The notes under the pieces were generated by a model. It saw only the letters and a list, made by a program, of their open reading frames with translations, was not told the origin of the DNA and did not search any database. DNA of 64,000 bases from Rhizobium sp. CIAT894. GTDB lineage: Bacteria > Pseudomonadota > Alphaproteobacteria > Rhizobiales > Rhizobiaceae. This document shows, piece by piece, positions 56,576-64,000 of this stretch; the first letter of the stretch is position 1, and every line of letters starts with the position of its first letter. The stretch lies in NCBI RefSeq assembly GCF_000172795.2, contig NZ_CP020952.1, forward strand, positions 1-64,000, read 5' to 3'. The translations under genes were made by a program, and so were the position numbers.

Positions 56576-57096
56576 GACGCGCTCTCAGGCGGATTGCCGC
56601 AATGCACCACTGTACGGCAGTGCAAAGTTGCTTGAGAGGTCGACCTTCACGAGAAGAGCGTCCGTCGTGTTGCACAGAGAACTAGGATCATAACGCAGAA
56701 ACATAGCAATCCTAACCTTCCAGGCTTCGACTGCAGAGATCGCCTCTGTCAGAGTTGTTGCCCCATTCCCGTAGAACCGCGGTTTACCCACCACGCTTCA
56801 CAGGACATTCATCGGCACGGTACCGGTGAACGGACACGCGCAACATCTGCTCTTAAGGGCAATCCCGCGGAATGAAGACCCGTCTTTTGGGTAAAGACCG
56901 GCTGAAAGCTTAGGCACAACATCGTCTTTAGGTGGAGCCAGGGTGCATTGGGCGTAGCCCGCCCTTCCCTAGGATAGATTGACTGCGGATGTAGCTGAAT
57001 GATTGCTTGAAAGCAGCGCAGCCACAAAGGCTGACCTGCTTTTTTGATTGCCGCGATCGACAGCCGCTTGTCTGTTCAATTCAGTCGGGACGGATA
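56576..57096. promoter_or_regulatory. Divergent control region of the polysaccharide locus
   Basis: 520 bp between the leftward glycosyltransferase operon and the rightward polymerase operon. It is relatively AT-rich and contains no convincing gene (a leftward frame at 56585-56794 lacks family pattern). Both promoters should lie here. No operator could be fixed by eye. Confidence 0.5.
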
Positions 57097-58416
57097 ATGA
57101 GAGTAGATAGCCTCAGAACCGCCAGCGGGCCGACCATCAGTTGGCGGGCCATCGAATGCTGGGGCGCCGGCATATCCCTTTTTCTTCAGGCAGGCGCCCT
57201 TCTGCCGCTTCTCCTGGCAGATGCGGACGGAACGCTCAGCGAATCCGCCAAATCTATCCTGCGGCTTCCTTGCTTTCCTATCTATGCATTTACGATCGTG
57301 ATCCTGATACGCAATTTTCCGCAATTTCTAACGGCGCTCAGGCGAAATCTGATTGTTCCCCTGATCCTTGTGCTGCCGTTTTTGTCTACGCTGTGGTCGA
57401 TAGGACCTTCAACGACCTTGAGGCGCGCAATCGGCCTCTTGTTTTGCGTGCTTCTTTCCTATGTGCTGGCGATACGCTTCACGCCAAGGCAGCTGCTATT
57501 CCTATTATTCGTGACCCTGGGAACCTGCATCGTGCTCAGCGTGGTTATCTCCGTGGTCTCACCAAGCCTTGCCACCATGCCGGATGGCGCTATGCGGGGC
57601 GTCTTCATTCACAAGAACGTCCTGGGCTGGTACGCATCTCTGATGATCCTGGTGGCGACGGCCATGCTGATCGACGGGACGCTCGGTCTGCGGCGAACCG
57701 CGTTCATCTTGTGGGCTGCGGGTATGGTCTGCCTTGCAAGCTCCGGATCGATGACGGCGATCATTGCAACCTCAGTGGCGTATTGCCTGATCGGCTTTTA
57801 TACTCTCCTGCAAAGAAGCAGCAGCATCGGCCGCGTCGTCATCGTCCTGTTTTTCGTTCAGCTGTCTCTCGGCATTCTGATTTCGCTTCACGAATTCCTG
57901 GTTCCGGCCCTTGAAGCGCTCGGCAAGGACGCGACTTTGACCGGTCGGGTGCCTTTGTGGGAGCTGGTTGATCGCGAAATATCCGATCGTTGGTTGCTTG
58001 GCTATGGCTACCAAGCTTTCTGGACAACCGTGAACCCGGAAGCGACGCATATGTGGTTGAAGATCGGATGGGCGGCGCCCCACGCACATAATGGATATCG
58101 CGATATTTTGTTAAGCTTCGGAATAGTGGGAATGGTCCCCTTTGTTCTGATGCTTCCCCACGCGATCCGCCAGGGCGCGAGCCTTCACTGTCACGATACG
58201 CAGTACGGGTGGCTCTGGCTCAATGTCCTGACGATCATGATTTTGGTGATGAATCTGACCGAGAGTATTTTTTTCGTTCAGAATGACGCGATCTTCATCC
58301 TGTTTACCGCGGCCATCATCATGTTTTCGCTGTACGCACCCGTCGTTTCGACCAGCCATTCGCAGTCTCGGCAGGCGCCCTCGCATGGCCTGACAAGCGG
58401 GTTGCAGATATCATGA
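57097..58416 (+). CDS. O-antigen ligase / polysaccharide polymerase (Wzy-like) membrane protein
   Basis: A 439-residue inner-membrane protein with about ten hydrophobic helices. The loop containing GVFIHKNVLGWYASLMILVA and the later GRVPLWELVDREISDRWLLG are features of the O-antigen ligase/Wzy family. ATG 57097 is chosen with GGGA upstream; 30 upstream codons are unlikely. It would polymerise repeat units or transfer the chain. It overlaps the beta-helix gene by four bases. Confidence 0.88.
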   Translation: MRVDSLRTASGPTISWRAIECWGAGISLFLQAGALLPLLLADADGTLSESAKSILRLPCFPIYAFTIVILIRNFPQFLTALRRNLIVPLILVLPFLSTLWSIGPSTTLRRAIGLLFCVLLSYVLAIRFTPRQLLFLLFVTLGTCIVLSVVISVVSPSLATMPDGAMRGVFIHKNVLGWYASLMILVATAMLIDGTLGLRRTAFILWAAGMVCLASSGSMTAIIATSVAYCLIGFYTLLQRSSSIGRVVIVLFFVQLSLGILISLHEFLVPALEALGKDATLTGRVPLWELVDREISDRWLLGYGYQAFWTTVNPEATHMWLKIGWAAPHAHNGYRDILLSFGIVGMVPFVLMLPHAIRQGASLHCHDTQYGWLWLNVLTIMILVMNLTESIFFVQNDAIFILFTAAIIMFSLYAPVVSTSHSQSRQAPSHGLTSGLQIS

Positions 58417-60539
58417 GCCAGCATTCTGGACTGATCCTGGTCATTTTGCCTCTCATGCTCTTTCCCCAGTCCGGCAATCCGGCTCCGCTCGGGACGGCGA
58501 TAGACGCGCCCGAGCGCTTACAGATGCTCGTCAGGGAGGCGACTTGCGCGGAAGCTTCCGCGACGTCGTCAGCCAAGTTGGATGGGACTTCCTTAAGCGA
58601 CGTATTGAGCAGCAGCACCGGGGCGCGAACGATATTTTACGTTTCTCCCGAAGGCAAAGACAGCTGGAGCGGCCTTCTTCCGAGCGCAAATCCGCAGGGC
58701 GGCGACGGCCCTTTCGCCAGCATTGAAAGAGCCCGGGATGCTGCCCGTGAGAAGGGCGGCACCAACACGATCGCGCTGGGTAGAGGCGATTACTACCTTA
58801 CGCAGCCGATCGTCTTCGACTCGCGCGATGCGGGGCTGATCCTCACGGCAAGATGCAATGAAACGCCGATTTTGCACGGGGGGCTGCGCGTGAGCAACTG
58901 GTCGCAGCAGACCGATGGTCGCTGGGCGGCGGCGCTGAAATTGCCGCCGGATGAAGGGGTCGGCGACCTTTTCGTCAACGGGGTACGCCAAACCAGGGCT
59001 CGATTTCCCAACGCTCCCGCTGATGGTGATCCGCGCAAGGGATGGTTGTTTGCCGCAAAGTGCGAGCCTGCCGTCGACATGTCGGAAGGAAACACGCGTT
59101 TTTGTTTCCATACCGGCGACCTTCCGGCAGTGGATGATCCGAGTGGATTGGTCGTAGACATCGTTGGAGGGTTCCAACCCGGAAGCCAGTGGGGCAATGA
59201 TACGCTCCCAGTTGTATCCATCGATGGCGCCGGCCGGACTGTCCATACCAACGGCACAGGCTATTTCTTTACCGCAGAAGGCAGCCGCTATTTCCTGACC
59301 GGAGCCAAGGCCCTTCTCGATGCTCCCGGAGAGTGGTGGTACGACCCTGCCGCAGGTCAGGTTCAGTACATCCCTGTCGATCAGTCGTTCCCCAATTCCG
59401 TGGTCGCTGCCGGCGTTCTGCCGACATTCTTCAAGCTGGATGGGGCCAATGGGATGATCGTATCGGGGCTCGAGTTAAGAGATGGAGCGCCTGAAGGCAG
59501 CGGCAAGTTCTATACGGAAACCAGGGGATTTGGCGCCATACGCATCGAACACGCCGATGGCGTCAAGATCCTCGGCAACAGCATCGAAAATGTCGGCGTC
59601 GGAGTCCATGTGACGGAGAGCAAGGATGCGCTGATTGCCGGCAATGTGATTGCGGATGTGGCTGGCAACGGGATTTACGTCGGCACAAATTATGGCACGT
59701 TCCTTAAGTCGAACGGCGCCAGGATCCTTTCAAACCATATCCATGATATCGGAAAGGTTTACATCGAAACCGCCGGAATATGGTTCCAGGCGGCTGACAA
59801 TGTCACGATTGCCGACAACCTGATCGAAAACACGGCGCAGTTCGGGATATCAGGCGGTTCGCTGTGGGGTTCCAACGACGCCGTCTATAACGCCGTCATC
59901 GAGCACAACGTGATCCATAACGCCAATCAGCAGACGGCAGATGGTGGCGCCATCAAGATGATGGGCGAGCAGGGCGACCCGCTGAACAGCACCATCCGCT
60001 CCAATCTCGTGACCGGAACCGGTCATCTGATGAACAGGGCGGATGGGACGTTCTGGCCCCCCGGATATGAGAATACCAGCGAATGGCCGTCTCCCATCAG
60101 CTGGGCGATCTATACGGATGGTAAGGCGAGCGGAGTGCGTATCGAGGGCAATACGCTCTCGGGCAATGTCGCCGCGATCGGTATCAACGGCGGTTGGAGC
60201 AACCTGGTGACGGGAAACGTCATCACCGATGGTTCCGGCGCGGCTTTTCGCGTTGACGATGGCACCGGCAGGGGGTGGCGCCCGCCATGGGCGCGCCCCA
60301 ATCGTATCGAGGAAAATGTCGTATCGGTTGATAGTGACAGCGGCCCTGTCGCCTATGTCAACGCTCCAGACCACGGGCCCGGATACGCGCAGTTCGCGCG
60401 CAATCGCTACAGCGGCAACTTGAACAACAAGAGCTTCCGGATAGCTCCGAAGATCATGCGTTCGGGAGAGTTTGGCAGTCTAGGGGATCTTCAGAAGGCT
60501 GGGGCGGATACCGGAAGCGTCGTTGTACCGTCCGAGTAA
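58413..60539 (+). CDS. Exported right-handed parallel beta-helix protein
   Basis: A 708-residue protein with an N-terminal signal peptide (about residues 1-24). YVSPEGKDSWSGLLPSANPQ with FASIERARDAAREKG is the entry to pectate-lyase-like beta-helix proteins. Repeated coils follow, such as GVKILGNSIENVGVGVHVTE and ALIAGNVIADVAGNGIYVGT. It may bind, cut or epimerise the polysaccharide made by the locus. Catalytic residues could not be assigned. It is translationally coupled to the polymerase gene. Confidence 0.85.
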   Translation: MSQHSGLILVILPLMLFPQSGNPAPLGTAIDAPERLQMLVREATCAEASATSSAKLDGTSLSDVLSSSTGARTIFYVSPEGKDSWSGLLPSANPQGGDGPFASIERARDAAREKGGTNTIALGRGDYYLTQPIVFDSRDAGLILTARCNETPILHGGLRVSNWSQQTDGRWAAALKLPPDEGVGDLFVNGVRQTRARFPNAPADGDPRKGWLFAAKCEPAVDMSEGNTRFCFHTGDLPAVDDPSGLVVDIVGGFQPGSQWGNDTLPVVSIDGAGRTVHTNGTGYFFTAEGSRYFLTGAKALLDAPGEWWYDPAAGQVQYIPVDQSFPNSVVAAGVLPTFFKLDGANGMIVSGLELRDGAPEGSGKFYTETRGFGAIRIEHADGVKILGNSIENVGVGVHVTESKDALIAGNVIADVAGNGIYVGTNYGTFLKSNGARILSNHIHDIGKVYIETAGIWFQAADNVTIADNLIENTAQFGISGGSLWGSNDAVYNAVIEHNVIHNANQQTADGGAIKMMGEQGDPLNSTIRSNLVTGTGHLMNRADGTFWPPGYENTSEWPSPISWAIYTDGKASGVRIEGNTLSGNVAAIGINGGWSNLVTGNVITDGSGAAFRVDDGTGRGWRPPWARPNRIEENVVSVDSDSGPVAYVNAPDHGPGYAQFARNRYSGNLNNKSFRIAPKIMRSGEFGSLGDLQKAGADTGSVVVPSE

Positions 60540-61073
60540 CAAATGCCGCCGCGACGAGCAGCTTTCTCTGTCGATAAAGTCCGCACCTATGGCGACTTGT
60601 CCGCCCTTCAATCATACGTGCAGCGCTGCTGGCAACTGCCACGGCCACGAAAGCGATGAGATGAGCGCGGCAAGCCCATTTCAAAACGAAATTCCAACTC
60701 CTGCCCAGCTCGCATCCTGTGACAGGCTCGCAGGCATAACCCCATACAGCTATGCGTGGTGGCGCTGTGACGCGGTCGGTACGTGCCGATCCGTCGAATG
60801 ATCGATCGCGTCAAGGTGAACGCCTTTTGAGCCTCAGAAATCTGGCGACGTCCTCGGCGAAAGACACGGCGTGAAAGCGAATATCTTCTGCGGCTCAGCG
60901 CTGTTTCGCGACAGCTGCCATCAAAAAAGAGCAAAGCGGCAGGTCATAGGGGTACATAGTCTTACTTCGAATATTGTACGCCATCCCAGCATAAGACGTA
61001 AATATGAAGTCTCTTCTACGTCCAATAGCTGGAGCCGCAAGTATGGAGGCAACCGGCCTGCCGGGATATTCTG
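60540..61073. other. Spacer within the polysaccharide locus
   Basis: 534 bp without a convincing gene on either strand. The AT-rich part at 60950-61020 (cttcgaatattgtacg and following) may hold a promoter for the three downstream genes. Confidence 0.45.
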
Positions 61074-61961
61074 ATGACAGTTTCGGTCGCGAAAGCGCAG
61101 GTCATGAGAGAACAACCAGCAGACAGCAGCCAAATTTCAGCTCTTTCTCCAAAGGGCTCCTTGAAATGGACGAATGTTCTTGGAGTTCGCATATCGGCAG
61201 TCAATCTCAAAAGCGCGACCGGATTTATTCAGAAAGCCATCGAAGACGGCAGGAAGGAATATGTCTGCGTTCGCGACGCGCACGGCGTCGTCCGCTGTCA
61301 AGATGATCCCGAACTCAGGTCGATACATAACCGTGCGTTTCTCGTGACCCCCGACGGCATGCCGCTGGTATGGGCATTGAAGCATGCGGGTCATGTGGAA
61401 AGCGACAGGGTCTATGGACCGGATCTCATGTTATCCGTTTTCGATGCCGGCAGTTCCAAGGGCTTGCGCCACTTCCTGTATGGCGCGACAGCCGAAACGC
61501 TCGAACAACTGCAGGCGCGCCTTCTGGCCAGATTTCCGCAAGCACGGATCGTCGGCTCCTACGCGCCGCCTTTTCGCAACCTGTCGACGCCTGAAGAAAC
61601 GGATATTGCCGCGCTGCTCAATCGGTCGGGCGCCGATATCATCTGGGTCGGGCTGAGCAGCCCCAAACAGGAACTCTGGATGGCGCGCATGCGCGATCGT
61701 CTGGACGCATCGATGCTCATCGGCGTCGGAGCCGCATTCGATTTCCACGCCGGCCTCAAGCGGCAGGCTCCAAGGATCATTCAAAGAAGCGGCTTTGAAT
61801 GGGCGTTTCGTCTTTTGTGCGAGCCGCGACGGCTGTGGCGGCGTTATGCGCTCGTCGTGCCGACCTTCATCTCACTGACAGCGATCCAGAAACTGGGACT
61901 TCGGAAGTTTCCGATCGAAGACGCAGTTTCCGGATCGGGTGCGTCGGGACAAATGCAGTAA
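61074..61961 (+). CDS. WecG/TagA/CpsF-family glycosyltransferase
   Basis: A 295-residue transferase of family 26. FLVTPDGMPLVWALKHAGHV holds the conserved Asp, and IIWVGLSSPKQELWMARMRD is the family signature. The C-terminus carries a basic amphipathic stretch (LCEPRRLWRRYALVVP) for membrane association. It adds an N-acetyl-type or related sugar to the lipid-linked intermediate. The start may instead be the ATG at 61104. Confidence 0.9.
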   Translation: MTVSVAKAQVMREQPADSSQISALSPKGSLKWTNVLGVRISAVNLKSATGFIQKAIEDGRKEYVCVRDAHGVVRCQDDPELRSIHNRAFLVTPDGMPLVWALKHAGHVESDRVYGPDLMLSVFDAGSSKGLRHFLYGATAETLEQLQARLLARFPQARIVGSYAPPFRNLSTPEETDIAALLNRSGADIIWVGLSSPKQELWMARMRDRLDASMLIGVGAAFDFHAGLKRQAPRIIQRSGFEWAFRLLCEPRRLWRRYALVVPTFISLTAIQKLGLRKFPIEDAVSGSGASGQMQ

Positions 61962-61976
61962 AGGAGTCGAAGCATC

Positions 61977-63470
61977 ATGTTCTCATTTGCGCCGTCTACG
62001 ATGACACCGGGTCCGTCGAAGGCATCCACGTCAAATGACGTGACGGCGCGAGCGATTCCGGCAGGTTCCGTGCCGCCCATAGCAGCCAAGACCGCCGAAC
62101 CCTTTGTACGGGCCGGGCTGAACAGGACCGTTGCACTGGGGCGCCGGTTTCCTCGGCTTGCGACCTCGTCCTTCCTGGTCGCCGGCGATATTGCAGGCTA
62201 CCTGATTGCCTATTTTATCCTCCTGTCCTTCCTTCCCAATGGCTGGGAGGGCACGATCATGGAGCGTGCGTTCACGATCTCGGCACTGGCTGCGATCGTA
62301 CTTTACGCATCGGCCGGCCTCTATCCTGGATATCGGCTGCATCACCACGAACATCTGCGGCGGCGCACCATAGCCGCCGTCAAGGTGGCTGTCCTGGCGG
62401 CGTTCGGAGCGATTATCCTGCCGGAAGGTGCACGACTGCTGCTTGCCGTTATCGGGTTCCTCGGTCTCGGGCTGATTGTTCAGCCCCTTGTGCATTGGCT
62501 TGCACGAGGCCTGTGCCGGAGACTGGGAATCTGGGGGGAACGCGCAGTTGTCATAGGGGGGAAGAACCTTGCTACCGCGCTCGTGGCACATTTCAAGGAC
62601 CACTGGCAGTATGGCATCAGGCCGGAGCCATTCTCGCCCGACAGTTTGGAGGCATTGCCCGATGGCGGCTCATCCATTGCCGTGATTGCGGGCGATACAG
62701 ACTCGCTCGTGCCCGACTTGGCAGCGATGCGCCGGAAATTCGCCGAAGTCATTCTGCTGTCCGACACGCCGAACCTCAAGGTAAGCGGATTGCGACCTGC
62801 CGATATCGGCGGAGAGATCGGTATTCGCCTCGCCGCCGGTCGCAGTTCGGTCAACTCGGAACTGGTTCGCCGGATCCTCAATCTCGCAATCGCCATCCCT
62901 GCAACGATCGTGGTCGCGCCGTTTATCGCGATTGCAGCGGCAGCAATCTATGTCATCGATCCAGGTCCCGTCTTCTTCCGGCAAGCCAGAGAAGGACTGT
63001 CCGGCAAGCCGGTGCGTGTCCTGAAATTGAGAACCATGTACCAGGATGCAGAACAGCGCCTTGAAGCACTCTTCCGAGACAACCCCAGCATGCGTGCCGA
63101 GTGGTTGAGCCACTTCAAGCTCAAGGAGGATCCACGCATCCTTCCAATCGTAGGACATATGCTGCGCTCGTCGAGCATCGACGAACTCCCGCAATTGGTG
63201 AACATCATTGCAGGGGAGATGGCCTTCGTCGGACCAAGACCTTTTCCGGAATATCACCTTTCGGCAATGGATGGCGAATTCCGTGCCAAGCGGCGTTCGG
63301 TCACGCCGGGACTGACGGGTCTCTGGCAGATATCCGAACGAAGCAATGCGGATATCGAGCTGCAGCAGCAACTCGACGAGTTCTACATCGACAACCGGTC
63401 CCTGTGGTTCGACCTGCACATCGTTCTCAGCACAATTCCTGCGGTCTTAAAGGGCAAGGGAGCCTGCTGA
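61977..63470 (+). CDS. Initiating polyprenyl-phosphate sugar-1-phosphate transferase
   Basis: A 497-residue membrane enzyme (WbaP/ExoY type). Four N-terminal membrane helices (about residues 65-180) precede a soluble CoA-binding-like middle domain. A fifth hydrophobic segment (about 295-320) leads into the catalytic domain: [20 protein letters not shown], then [20 protein letters not shown] and [20 protein letters not shown]. It loads the first sugar phosphate onto undecaprenyl phosphate, committing precursors to the polysaccharide. GGAG precedes ATG 61977. Confidence 0.93.
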   Translation: MFSFAPSTMTPGPSKASTSNDVTARAIPAGSVPPIAAKTAEPFVRAGLNRTVALGRRFPRLATSSFLVAGDIAGYLIAYFILLSFLPNGWEGTIMERAFTISALAAIVLYASAGLYPGYRLHHHEHLRRRTIAAVKVAVLAAFGAIILPEGARLLLAVIGFLGLGLIVQPLVHWLARGLCRRLGIWGERAVVIGGKNLATALVAHFKDHWQYGIRPEPFSPDSLEALPDGGSSIAVIAGDTDSLVPDLAAMRRKFAEVILLSDTPNLKVSGLRPADIGGEIGIRLAAGRSSVNSELVRRILNLAIAIPATIVVAPFIAIAAAAIYVIDPGPVFFRQAREGLSGKPVRVLKLRTMYQDAEQRLEALFRDNPSMRAEWLSHFKLKEDPRILPIVGHMLRSSSIDELPQLVNIIAGEMAFVGPRPFPEYHLSAMDGEFRAKRRSVTPGLTGLWQISERSNADIELQQQLDEFYIDNRSLWFDLHIVLSTIPAVLKGKGAC

Positions 63471-63514
63471 CCATCCTCACTTCCACGAGGCACCATCAAC
63501 AACGGAGCACACCA

Positions 63515-64000
63515 ATGCACGGACAAAAGCGGATTATGGTAACCGGCGGCACCGGATTTCTGGGATCATTCCTGTGCGAAAGGCTTTTACGAGAGGGCAA
63601 CGACGTCCTCTGCGTCGACAATTACTACACCGGATCGCGCGACAACGTGCTGCATCTTCTTGACGATCCTCGCTTTGAGATCCTCCGCCACGACATCACC
63701 TTCCCGCTCTATGTGGAGGTCGACGAGATCTATAACCTCGCCTGTCCCGCATCTCCGGTCCACTATCAGCACGACCCCGTGCAGACCGTGAAGACCAATG
63801 TGCACGGGGCCATCAATATGCTCGGCCTGGCAAAACGCACCAAGGCGAAGATTTTCCAGGCATCCACCAGCGAAGTTTACGGCGATCCGGCAGTCCACCC
63901 TCAACCCGAGGAGTATAGAGGCAGCGTCAATCCCATAGGTCCGCGGGCATGTTACGACGAAGGCAAGCGCTGCGCCGAGACGCTGTTCTTCGACTATCAT
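63515..64000 (+). CDS. UDP-glucuronate decarboxylase (UDP-xylose synthase), 3' end outside window
   Basis: The first 162 residues are visible. [20 protein letters not shown] is the NAD-binding loop, [20 protein letters not shown] is the signature of the UXS group, and [20 protein letters not shown] with [18 protein letters not shown] carries the catalytic Ser/Thr, Tyr and Lys. GGAG precedes ATG 63515. It makes UDP-xylose or the 4-keto intermediate for the polysaccharide. Confidence 0.9.
   Translation, partial: MHGQKRIMVTGGTGFLGSFLCERLLREGNDVLCVDNYYTGSRDNVLHLLDDPRFEILRHDITFPLYVEVDEIYNLACPASPVHYQHDPVQTVKTNVHGAINMLGLAKRTKAKIFQASTSEVYGDPAVHPQPEEYRGSVNPIGPRACYDEGKRCAETLFFDYH

Noticed and set aside
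56585..56794. Leftward frame of 69 codons upstream of the family 2 glycosyltransferase
   Set aside because: No good ribosome binding site, no hydrophobic or domain pattern; treated as promoter region.

Overview
The window reads as a fast-growing Rhizobium, close to the R. etli / R. leguminosarum group. It is GC-rich, the proteins are alphaproteobacterial, and the spacers carry families of palindromic repeats typical of these genomes. From memory, in R. etli CFN42 both panCB and katG-oxyR lie on the large plasmid p42f. Finding both pairs within 8 kb here suggests a p42f-like secondary replicon (inference; no replication or partition genes are in the window).

Layout, left half. 1-1.1 kb: a PIN-domain protein divergent from an excisionase-type HTH protein. 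1.1-4.6 kb: a di-haem peroxidase and chemoreceptor operon, then a ProQ/FinO-type protein. 4.8-6.6 kb: panC-panB. 6.7-8.1 kb: a TadG-like vWA protein. 8.3-9.5 kb: an intact ISAs1-family element with a 10-bp target duplication. 9.5-12.8 kb: divergent oxyR and katG. 13.3-18.4 kb: a small exported protein and two sensor kinase/response regulator pairs. 18.4-24.3 kb: a ROK regulator divergent from a complete ABC importer that ends in a 2H-phosphoesterase-like gene. 24.3-32.9 kb: metabolic genes, including a thioesterase / acyl-CoA ligase / thiolase operon, an HxlR regulator and a PLP sulphur-amino-acid enzyme.

Right half. 33-37 kb: a BrkB-type membrane protein, then about 2 kb of long repeats. An IS110-family element sits inside one repeat unit, and a candidate small RNA with anti-Shine-Dalgarno loops follows. 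37.2-43.4 kb: a broken isoaspartyl methyltransferase gene, GNAT, RtcB, and an SPFH / NAD-kinase-like pair divergent from an NrtR-type regulator across a nested dyad. 43.4-49.7 kb: a scarred stretch with fragments of an ABC ATPase, an IS3 transposase and a TetR gene among LysR, hydrolase, AraC and small genes. 49.8-64 kb: a surface or exopolysaccharide locus with a leftward arm (GDP-fucose synthase, Wzz/BY-kinase, three glycosyltransferases) and a rightward arm (polymerase/ligase, beta-helix protein, WecG-type transferase, initiating sugar transferase, UDP-glucuronate decarboxylase cut by the window end).

The strongest new observations are four. First, the IS110 element: comparison with intact repeat copies fixes its ends at a CT core, and its left end holds a hairpin whose loop matches both halves of the target. 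Second, the putative small RNA at 36.88-36.99 kb. Third, the NrtR-like / NAD-kinase-like / SPFH module with its symmetrical operator candidate. Fourth, the ABC importer linked to a 2H-fold protein. No tRNA, rRNA or CRISPR array was seen.
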